A stretch of DNA of 64,000 bases from Linepithema humile (taxonomy: Eukaryota; Arthropoda; Insecta; Hymenoptera; Formicidae), in assembly GCF_040581485.1 (NCBI RefSeq), contig NC_090129.1, forward strand, positions 7,426,501 to 7,490,500, written 5' to 3'. The stretch's first letter is position 1. The number at the start of each line of letters is the position of its first letter. Below, one piece after another: positions 15,022-25,400 of this stretch. Below the pieces are notes generated by a model, which was not told the DNA's origin, did no database searches, and saw only the letters and a list, made by a program, of their open reading frames with translations. The translations under genes were made by a program, and so were the position numbers.

Positions 15022-15713
15022 TAATCTCGATTAGCATTGTTTCATTATGCGAAATATCTAAAAACATTTATAAACACAAGTTCAATAAATTAACTAAGAC
15101 CAAAGTTACAATATCGATCGTTGTGAAAATTCCACAGCTATTTTAAGGTTCGAAATTTGCGATCGATACAATGCTTATTGAAAGGTTTGGAATCATTAGT
15201 CTCGCATGTCTAAAAGTTTGCCCTAATTTTAGCACGTAGGCAATCGAACGCCACTGAAAACGAAATAAAACGAGCTAACTACAGAAGCGTGAGACGAGGG
15301 ATTCCAAAACTCAACCTGAGCATAATGCGAGAGAGAAACTATTGATTAACTGTCTACCACGCTGCGTCTCGCAAGCGTCCGGAGCGCATTGTCTTTTCGC
15401 TGCGTGATATCACCGCTTACGCCGCGTAGTTCGCAGGCGTACATTCGGAAAATATGTAAATGCTTGCCGCAACTGTTTCGAATATTAAGGTAAACCAACG
15501 AAAAAATATACTATTCGCTCAGTTTTAATTTTGTTTTAAATAATTTTAATGCACAAAAATGCATAGATCAAACTTTTTAGTAATACTAAATAAATAAAGC
15601 ATTCCTATATAACTAAACTTTCTCTTGAAAAAATATTTAAAAAATAACCGCATTCTCTTCTCTACCATGTTTCTTATACTATTTTACTTAATATAAAGCA
15701 AAAATCTACTTAC

Positions 15714-15789
15714 GACAATCATCTCGGAGGGCTCGAGGACGAAACATTCGTTGGGTCTTCTGGCACTGCCACCCGTCCGCTTCCCGAAG
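15714..15789 (-). CDS. Gef26: Rap guanine nucleotide exchange factor 2 (PDZ-GEF), internal exon B
   Basis: This 76-nt exon has a strong pyrimidine-rich acceptor (GGTTATTTCTGTTTCAG) and a consensus donor (GTAAGTAG). The first base C completes the Ser codon begun in exon A (AG+C). Then 25 codons follow, ending in phase 0. The peptide starts FGKRTGGSARRPNECFVLEP and ends SEMIV. In human RAPGEF2 the corresponding stretch reads SFGKRSAGSFRRGCECIVLEPSEMIV, so the match is clear and collinear. The segment closes the first cNMP-binding-like module. The canonical phosphate-binding cassette of a cAMP-binding domain is not visible here, as is usual for this degenerate N-terminal copy. Phase and position make this exon the shared downstream partner of both exon A and the candidate alternative first exon at 19010-19320. 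Confidence 0.95.
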
Positions 15790-18700
15790 CTGAAACAGAA
15801 ATAACCGAACATTTTTCGATTAAAAAAAATCGATCTCATTATGTAAATATTATACATTTATATTAAAAATGTCTTAATTGTGTACAAATATCAGTTTCCG
15901 CATCAAAATTTATTTAGTGAATCTACAAGCAAAGCTTTAATTTTTTTCATTAAAATAATTAAATATACACATATTTTTGTTGACTAATAAGATAACATAT
16001 TATGAGAATCTTAAAGAGAAAATGAAATGTGTTCGCTAGAGTGTAAGACCAGCAGCATTTTGTCAAGAACCAGAAACCCTCTCTGGCTTCTTCAGAGTAT
16101 CGTATATCAGATGGAAACAAAAAGAGTGCTTCCAAAATGTGATTCATCAAACCAACCCCTCAATTTCGTATCGTCTCGAATCGAACGACGATACGAGTAT
16201 GTGTTCGCACGTTCGTGTAAATAGGTATTATTTCGTGGCTGCGCCCCTCGCATTAACTTCTACGACCAATATTTGCTGCTAAGCCATCGAGACAGATGTT
16301 TCCCATTGTCGAAAAAGGCACTTTTCAAATTAGCCATAAAAGCGCAACGGTTCCGCCGATTTTCGACGAAATAGGAAAATCTCCTGCGGTTATACGAGAT
16401 GGGGACGTTGAAATTTGATTGACCAAATCGATATCGTTTTTCCCAATAGAGAGTAGTGTAATATTGAACCTTTCAGATCGCAGAACATCTTTACGCCATG
16501 GAGAAATAAGAAATAAAATCTCTAATTAAATTATCAGTTGTTGTTAAAAATTATAAAAGATAAAACTAGATGTAGTAATTTAAAAAATAAAGTAAAACAT
16601 TAATTTTCTATTCGATTGATATAAAAATGCTCAGAAAAATAAAATAATAATTACAAGTTACAAGTTACAATTACTTCTTTAAACAAAATCACTTGTCTCC
16701 GTCTATTTTTATTTTTCCATGCGGGTATCGTTCACCACGGAAAATCCTCGATTTAACGGTGACGACCGTGAATCGAATGTCGATGCTCGACCGACCGAGA
16801 ATCGGAAAAGCGAGACGGCAGATAGAGGAAAGAAGGAAAGAGAGGTTGCAGAAGGCCGTAAGGTTGTTGAAGGCTGTTGACCCGCGTGTTATCCCGCTCC
16901 TCCCTCGACTTATACACACAAGTGAAGCCGCGATGCGTAACGTACGCGTAATGCATGCGTAACGCATCTCGCTCGTCTCGCCTGTGTGCGTGCGTACACC
17001 GCAGAAAATTGAATTCGACGTGGATGACGCGTCTCGGCTTCTCCATCTCTCAACCTTATTACGAGTTAACCCTATAAACGTCGCGCTGCACTTTTCGTTT
17101 TCTCAGGATTAAAATTATTGCGTTAGACATACGTAGGTTTTTTCCACACATCGATATTTCTACCTCTGCTTAGAAAGAATGGTTAATCTCAGAGAAAATG
17201 TTCAACGGACCAGTTTTGTTGATAATTACGTCCTTATTATCCGATCAACTAGATGAGATGACTTTAGTAAATTATTCGGAAACTAAAGTAAAATTAAATT
17301 ACGTGAAATTGAACAAAATATTTTTAATCAGTTCTAATTTTATAATCTTGTTAATATTCTGAAAACAATCTGCCGATTAATTTTGTTAAATTTATTTCTC
17401 CAAACTTTTAAACTGTTATTTCATCAGTTGAATATTCAGTTAAACGATCGACAAATATGAAAAAAAAAAATCTTGATAAATTCTTTTTTTAATTATTCTT
17501 AACAATTTTTATAAATATTTATAAAAGAAATAAATGTTACATAGAATGCAGATTTCGGCAAAGCGATACGATTGGAAATACAACTGTAGACAATCTGTGT
17601 ATCCTATGTGCATTACAATTGTAGTTGAAAAAAGCAGTAAGCGTAGTAACTGAATACAGAGAGAAAGCGAAATTTAACAGAGGCATGGATATTTCCAGCA
17701 GTTTTGCAAGCGATTCACTGTACACCTTTAACATGCTTCCGCCAACGTTCACAACGGAAGCAATCAAAGCGCGCCGCGCGCATCGCATCGGGTGTCGCGC
17801 ACGCTTTATTCCACACATCGCGGCGTGTGGAACTCTGGTGCAAACTTTTGTCCGCCCGTGTCTTTCTGTTCCCATTTCCCGAAATACACCCGGACAGTAC
17901 GCTCGTTATAATTCGCTCCGGTCTTAACAGGGACCAACGGCGTAACCGGCGGTCTCATTGTCACTCTACCTCGCATGCCTCACTCCTCATTTTTCTCACT
18001 CTCATCCTGTTGACGTCTATTTTGCGAAATTATCTCTACTATTTCATGACACTGAGCCACGTGAATCCACTCAGCGTAATGAAATATTTCTATGACGCCG
18101 TTAGAGCTATTATCTTTTCTATTATCCTTCCTTTTTAATCTTATTTACCGCGCTATTAGGCTCCCCTTTCACGCAGCGGAGAGCGCGAAATTGTCCATCG
18201 AGGACTTCCGCTGGATGACAAGTTGAACCTTTTTTTGTGTCCGTGACGACAGTGATCCAGACTCATCGTAAAATATTTTAAGTAAAAACGGAAGCGATTA
18301 CAAAAAATATTTAGACCATTTTGTGTAAAACAATCGTAACAAAAACATATATAAAAGTTGGACTTTAATTCTAGATAAAGTACGCATATTTCTGTAAAAA
18401 TCAATGAATAAACAATATAAAGAAAAATAATATTAAAGTAAAATTAGGTTATCAGGCCTTCTTGTCGATATTATCGTTTTGTACAAAGTAAGATTATCTC
18501 TCTTCCTTTTCACATAAAAGAATTAAAAAATTTATTATCTATCCTTCACGATACCAGACCGAGCTTGTGGTTTGAACTACTTACTTATCAACTTGCAAGA
18601 TTGAAAACAACAGGTGATTCAGACCTAATACTCGAGTAAAACGTAGATAACTTGTAATCGCAAAGATAATAAGATTTGGATAAATAACTAAAAAGATTAA

Positions 18701-18908
18701 ATTAAACTGTTTTTACGACTCATTACGACTGATATGTCAATAATTAAAAGTATATCAATTAGTAAAAAAATCCACTTTATGTAATACGTAAAATATATCA
18801 ATTTCATCGTATGTACAAAAACCTAATTGCAATTAGCAAATATTTCTTTCATTAAATTAATGGACATTCAAGAGAAACGATAAAAATGGATAATTATTCT
18901 CTCGCCAA

Positions 18909-18929
18909 ACACACACACATACATACACA
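18909..18929. repeat. (AC)n microsatellite
   Basis: A short AC run with ACAT interruptions, about 80 bp downstream (minus sense) of the alternative-exon donor. Confidence 0.9.
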
Positions 18930-19009
18930 GTAATTATGATACAAAGATAACAAACAATTCTCGCAATCAACAACAGTAATTTCCTCAACATGATCCTGCA
19001 AGGACTCAC

Positions 19010-19320
19010 CACACGGAAAATCTCCTCCTGGGAAACGCAGGCGGCGGCGGTGGTTGAGCTCGGTGAGTCCGGTCGACGGACTCGCTCCTAAGGGCTTGTA
19101 CTGCTTTAGGCACGGCCCTGAAGGGCTCCTGACAGGCTTTCGTGATCATACCACCGTTCCCGACGCCATCGTTGAAATTATTTGTGCCTCCGCCACCGCC
19201 ACCGCCGCCACCGCTGCCACCGTGAAAGCTGTTCCATCTCCTCACGGGGCCCCTGCCGGCGCCGTGATAGCCGCCATTATGGCCACCTGGACCGCGTAGC
19301 TGGCTGGTATGCTTGTGCAT
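19010..19320 (-). CDS. Candidate alternative first coding exon of the Rap-GEF gene
   Basis: On the minus strand an ATG at 19320-19318 (context GAGAGGATGC, A at -3) opens 103 codons plus two bases (TG). They end exactly at a consensus donor GTGAGTCC. An in-frame TGA lies 21 nt upstream of the ATG, so this is a start exon and not an internal one. The peptide begins MHKHTSQLRGPGGHNGGYHG, has a run of nine Gly, then KACQEPFRAVPKAVQALRS, a PPPPP tract and RRRFSV at the end. The TG overhang joined to the C of exon 15789 gives TGC (Cys) and continues in the correct frame into FGKRTGG. The product would be a shorter Rap-GEF isoform with a Gly/Pro-rich N-terminus replacing most of the first cNMP-binding-like module. 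I do not recognise this N-terminus from a database. The low-complexity Gly tract is a reason for caution. Transcript evidence for a 19010-to-15789 junction would settle it. Confidence 0.6.
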
Positions 19321-19560
19321 CCTCTCTCGACGATCTTCTCAATGATTCCTACGCCACCCGGATGCGGATTCGTCCATCGTATGCGTCATAGTCGTACGCG
19401 TTCGTGCGGATCGACTACATTTTCGACGCTCCGTTCACCGTCTTCTTCCCTTCAGCCGCGCAACTTTGCGAGTATCAAACGCGCGGCGAGAATCGAAAGG
19501 ACTTCTGTCCTCAAGGCTGATTATTCTTTGGCAGTTCTATAAGTAGGGTTCTAAAGTAAA
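19321..19560 (-). promoter_or_regulatory. Probable 5' UTR and promoter of the alternative first exon
   Basis: Immediately upstream (minus sense) of the ATG at 19320 lies a GC-richer stretch without an obvious splice acceptor, so it is most simply 5' untranslated sequence. A TATA-like CTTATAGAA (RC of 19535-19543) is followed about 24 nt later by an initiator-like ATCAGCC (RC of 19515-19521). A start near 19519 would give a leader of roughly 200 nt. The spacing is slightly short for a classical TATA/Inr pair. The promoter call is therefore weak and depends on the exon call. Confidence 0.25.
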
Positions 19561-21511
19561 TTGATTTTCTTAGGTTTCCGTTCGGATTCGATGATTGCGA
19601 ATCGGCCTCTGATCGTTGATTTAAAAGACAAAACTCGTCGCGTCGCGTCGCATTAAAATACTGAATCATTGCGTTCGATAAATTTGTCAATGTGAAAAAG
19701 GGTCTATGATAAATCTTTTCCTTTCTGTATAGGTTTCTATACGCATCCTACATTTTAAAAGATGTAAAACAAAATATAATAAAAAGCATAGAGAAACGTC
19801 GCAAAAAGAATCACGTCTTGTATAAAGGACGAACAATTCTCGCAATAATAAAAAAGAAATACAGCATCATAATTCTTCCTATAGAAACACGTGATATTTG
19901 GACCATGCGCCAAGTTGGCGACGGGGTCGAATGGAGTCAAGTGATTCTCAGTAGCTCTTTTGTGGCTCTCATACTTTTATTACATGACTTATGGGATCTC
20001 GACTTGATCGAACGAGCACGTCTAATGGAGAATAACGACATCGTGGTCTCATCTTTCGTTTCTTTCGAGCGAGACCTTATCAAATCAGTACGTTTGCACG
20101 ATAGCGCGATAAGGGCTTTTATACTAGCGATAAAATTTTAGTATAAAGGGAATAGAGTGTCGCGCAGACACAACGAGCCACGGGGTATCGTATCATGATG
20201 CGATAAGCGCGATGCGCCTCCTTTCTCAAATTTCAGAAACATCAGAAGTAATATTAGAATTTATTATTGGAACATTATAAAAATGATTCGTCTATTTTTC
20301 TCCCTTTGTTATTATTATTGGAAATTGCAAGATGTTTATTCAATGTTTCTATATTTTTTTATACTTATGTTGCCGTTCAACATAATTGCATATGATTTAT
20401 TAAATAGTTTTCCAGAGTTTCAAAGAAAGTTCGTAAGGAACAAAGAAAAATTCAAAAGAAATGTAATATTTCAAATATTTCTTTGTTCACATTAAAGTTA
20501 TAAGAAGGAAACAATTACATAATTATTTTCAGATGGATAAAATACTCGGTGCTGTTTACAAATGATGACGTATCGTAGAGCAAAAGGCAAGACCACTTAA
20601 TTCTTTTACTCTCGTGTTTTTGCTGCACCCTCTGCGGTTCACGCTTTTTACACTCTGTTTTCCTACAACTCGACGCGCGCGTACCACTCAAGCCATCATT
20701 ACTCATCTGACAATCCGCCGAGGGCCGCACCCCAACGACGATTTGTCACGATCAGTCAATAAGAATCGACGAGCTCTTCTGTCCAATAAAGAAGTTCGAA
20801 TGATACGCAACAAACGCGGCACTTTTTACGCCGTCTTGACGTTGTGATTCTTTTTTCGTAATTTCGCAGCGGTTTGCCGACGTGTCGTATCCGTGGGAAA
20901 ATCTCTGCGCAGTAGCATGCAATCCAGTGCACAAGAAGCCGCGGCGGAAGAATGAGTTCGAGGATGCAGGAGAGTATAGGTAAGCCTTCTCGGCTAGGCA
21001 TAGAAATTCAGCGAGCTTGCAGAAGCTCTTAAACACGCTCGAGAAGCGGCTCGTTTTCTCTTCACATCAATTGTAAAGGGCGCGAAGGGAATTGGGATAA
21101 TCACGCGCTTTTTCAACAGCAGACTAGAGCTCAGTGATTAAATTGCATTGCAACACAACGTGGATCTAATGCTAGCATTAAACTAACAAGAATTAAAATT
21201 AAAAAAAAAACTAATAAAAGAGACTTAAAAATCGAATCAAAGTTGTCAATTAAAAAAAATTTATGTCAATGTAATATTCTTCTAAAACTACTTTATCCAC
21301 GCCAACGGAAATAAAACTGTGCGAATGGACTTCGTGCGAAATTGCGACGTGAATTATTGCGTTAATGGCTCAGCGTAGACAAACGCGCTTCATGTCGCTC
21401 GTTTTCTAGCGTCTCGACGGGAAATAAGGACAAGTAAATATCCGGTTTTACTACCTACTTGACGCTTTACGTACACCTCCGTGCGAAGATCTATATCGGT
21501 CGAATGTTTCA

Positions 21512-21529
21512 TTTTTTTTTTTTTTTTTT
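21512..21529. repeat. Poly(T) tract
   Basis: A run of 18 T in intronic sequence. Confidence 0.95.
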
Positions 21530-22369
21530 ATGCAAAATTGAAACAGCTTATGCGCTCGACCGCGAACAGTATTCGAGAATGTTAAAAAAATTCAATCATA
21601 TCGCACAATATTGACACAAAAGTTGGGTAAAAATATATCAGAAAGCTGAAATTAATCGATTGCACGAATAACAGTATTACGGTGTAAAATTTAATTATTG
21701 TGTGTAATTATTCTTCGAAGGAATAATACAACTGAAGTGGCCGTACTGTGAAAATATACGGACTGTAGAAAAGCACATCTACTTTTATAACATTGGAGAT
21801 CAATACAAGTCGAGAGAGTCGAGAGAGAAACGGGAAACTCGAGGTGAATAAGGATCGCGTGAAAATAATCGACGAAGATGGGGCAATTAAGGGGCAACGA
21901 GAGGAGGCAGAAAGAATTTCCATTTCCAGCGGAATACGCGGACCGTGTCTTCCGGTACAATGATCCCACAGCGAATATTAGTTATAACATCCAATGCTAC
22001 ATGATTTTTGCCCCGCTGTCATAAATGAAAATGCGACTATAATTTTATTTTTATGAAAATAAATTTTGTAAAATAAATTTTGTCCATTGCTTTCCCTGAA
22101 AATTTACATTAGAATAAAACTAATTTACAGACAGTCATTTTAATAAATAGCGAATTCAAAACTGAATATGTTTATTGTCTCGCTTCATTAATAAATTTAA
22201 TATAATAGACTTCTACTTTCTTTCGCTTATATAAAAAATTCTCATCCACATTATCCTTTTATGTAGCTCTACTAATTAGATATAACAACTTCCCCTTTTT
22301 TAATTAAGTATGAAATATATTAATCAGAGTTTATGTAATGTAATGTTCAAATAAAATGAATACAGAAAT

Positions 22370-22372
<3 letters not shown>

Positions 22373-22420
<48 letters not shown>
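22373..22420. repeat. (GA)n microsatellite
   Basis: This is the longest dinucleotide run in the window, 48 bp of GA with a single A insertion at 22411. Such tracts can bind GAGA-type factors in insects and lie here beside the GC-richer island at 22.6-23.0 kb. On the Rap-GEF sense strand it is a CT tract. Confidence 0.95.
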
Positions 22421-25400
22421 AAATCGGCAAATGTAATCAAGGTTTAATTAATATTTATTACTGACCTAAATAAATATGCGCGGTTTAAATTCGTGATGAT
22501 TCCGTCGGCTTTGCCAGCGTGCCAAAATATCATACATTCTCAAATACGCGCAAATCCTCGAATCTAAAGTCATTCGCGGGATGTAATAATTATTTCTCGA
22601 CGGCTGACTGAGCGATTACCAAACCCAATGTGCTAAAAAACAATCGGCCGTGGCCATTGTTGACGACAATGGCGGATAGCCTTTCGACGACAATGCCAGG
22701 CACTGTGTAACAAAAGAGCCGCGAGATCGGAGAAAACGGTAATAGTAGGCGAGCGCCGCGGAAGAAAAGGACGGGAGGAAACGGGAAGAGATGAAGCGAG
22801 ACGGAGGAAAGTCGGCAGAAGAGAAGATCCTTGCCATACAAGGACGACAGGAGACTCGCCATTGTTGCTGCGTGCCCTAATCCCAGCGATCCGCGCCGCG
22901 AGTCTCTCACCACGCTTTTGCTAACGAGCACTATTCCCATAAGTCTGCCACTGACGTCGCTCCCTGTACCTGTTCCTCGACTCGGGTGAACGTTTGTCGA
23001 TGCTCGTTAAGTGCATAGCTTCTCGTTTCAATCGATGTTTACTGCTGCTGTTCGTGTGGATCTTGAACGCAGCGACTAACGTGCTTCACGGCTTTGTTAC
23101 ATTAACACGCCGGCAGGCATAGAGCAAATTATTGACAAGCGACACGAGAAAGATGAAGTATCATTAATGAAACGTATTATTGTGCGTGTTTTTTCCGAGC
23201 CATTTCTTCAAATCATAGGAAGACGTAAATGTTTTTTCAAAGCTGCAAATGTGTATAATTTAAGACTTTTTTTTTATTTGCACAACTTAGCATGTCCCAA
23301 ATGCTTCGATCGATTCTCTCAATTCTGCGGATAAATATGAAATTTGAAAACATAACGCGAGCTAAGTAATTATATATTGACTTTTAACACAGCTCTCTAA
23401 AATTTCGACTTTCCTCGATATGATTAAAAACGTACAGAAATCGCAACTGCATGGTGCATCGAAGCGCGAAGCGCGGCGAGCGGTGGACGCAGAGATGCAT
23501 GAGAAGCGCGCACTGGCCACCGTGTAAAGCCATAAAGCTAGCGGCCGCCCTCGTTTAACCAGGTTTTCACCGCTCTCTGAAGCTGGCCTTTGTCGGAGGC
23601 TCAAATCCGCGTCTCTCCTCTCTTTCTCCGCTTTGCTGACCATTCGCGCTCGCGTCGACCACTCGTCTCGTCCCTCCCGGACTCGTTCGCTCTCGTTAAC
23701 GGAAATGCGTATCGTAATTCGAATCGTGGCCATAAATATGCACACGCGCGGTGCGTACGTACATATATGTAAACGTTCAACGCGTGCTACTCAGCTTCTC
23801 TCGCCTACGCCGCTTACGTGCGACGCAATCCGTACGATTGCGTCCGCCCGTTATACGAGATGCTTCGGAAAAGAGTGTCTGAATATGTTTAGATATAAGC
23901 ATTCAACTTTATTCAATTTTATTTCTATTGCTTACTAAAATATTTTTATTATTATTTCGCAACAAGTATTGCGGATAAAAAAATATTTGCTATCTCTCTT
24001 TAGATTGACATACTATTTTCCATTTATCCATATTCATAATTATTATAAATTCTGAATAAATTAAATGTCATTACCACTGCGACTATTTATACCACATCAA
24101 CTATCGTCATTTGAAGGCTATCGCTAACTAGAGCTAATTAACCAAGGTTATTTAGTGGGAATCGGCTATAAGTAATTCGACATTGTTATATTTCAGTTGT
24201 TGCTTGCAACAGGTTTGTCGATATACACTTACAAAATTTTGTCAAACTCTTCACTTTTGAACCATCTTCAAGAAACAAAGATTATTTGTCATGTAAAAAT
24301 AGTATTTTAGGAACTAAATTATTTGATAACAAAACAATAACTGATTGAAGGAAGAAGAATTATATGAAGAAATATCTACAGACTTGCATTTTTGCATAAT
24401 AAACATCGGGATCCCATGATTTGATCATTCCAACACGTCCATCATGGATTCCATCATAATGTACTGGCAAGTACAGTTAGAAGAGATTGAAGCGATGGAT
24501 GAAGAAGAGTTGCGGGGAAGCGAAAGGAAAAGGAAGTAAGAAAAGATATACGAGATGCGCTCGAAAGGGATGAGATAATGTTCCATGGGGCCCTCCGAGA
24601 GGCTGTGATGTCTCTAATATTAGACCACTGTGCCCTATGAAACGCTTGTAAGATTCTACTAGCTCCAGCAACTCGCTTCCTTTATACATGCTACATAAAT
24701 AAATAATTAGAGAAGAAATATACTTCTTTCTCTTTAACTTTTTGTAACACAAATAGACGACTAAATATTTTCTTCTATTGAATATGAAAAATGTCCAAGG
24801 CTTGTATCTAGTGTATTAAATATTACGCGCTTAACAAATTTTGTTTTCTATTTAATTTAATTATAAAATTCCTCGCAACAGTAATATAATGAAAAATTTA
24901 ATTGCCAAGATATTTTTAACGTAGCAAAACAGGGAAATGGTGATAAATAATTCTATCGATTTTGTTCAAACAAATATTAAGTCAAAGAAACGAAAGAGTT
25001 ATAATTCCGAAATATTCTGCGTATTGATTTCATAATAAAACCTCTTAAATTTTGAATGTTCTACATGTATCTGATCTGCCAATTCAATGTTGTAGATGAG
25101 ATACGTATAATTTATATTCGACATGTCTCGCTATGTTCCGCAGTCTCGTAAATTGTATGTCAATCACGGATGAACGTGGAAACCTGGATCGGTAGTCGAA
25201 ATGTTAGCTGATAACGACAGCAATGTACGCCGTTAAAATGTACAACATGGGTGAAAGTGGATGCGCGGCTGACGCATACGTACGGGCGTCCGTCACAGGC
25301 GGATCCTATTTTACCTCACACACATACACAGGCGCACACAAATTGTGCGCGCACCGTGAGAGAACGACCCTGGATCGCCTTGGGAGTCGGTCTCCATTGA

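Larger units (their letters stand above)
1592..15713 (-). other. Rap-GEF intron between exons B and C (about 14.1 kb)
   Basis: The boundaries are GTAAGTAG at 15713 and TCTTTTACAG at 1592. It is mostly AT-rich, with GC-richer patches near 6.9-7.5, 8.0-9.3 and 10.2-10.6 kb where chance open frames cluster. It holds a (CT)14 run, short A/T runs, a 36-bp tandem duplication at 14101 and an 11-bp tandem repeat at 14991. A CAG|GTAAAT zero-length splice junction on the minus strand lies at 14597/14596. Any phase-0 cassette exon here would be compatible with both neighbours, but I could not support one. Confidence 0.85.

Noticed and set aside
22590..22990. Minus-strand ATG exon-like start (MGIVLVSKSV) with a GTGAGAG donor at 22911
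   Set aside because: The exon would end in phase 0 (or phase 1 with a shifted cut), which does not join exon B in frame. No other partner found.
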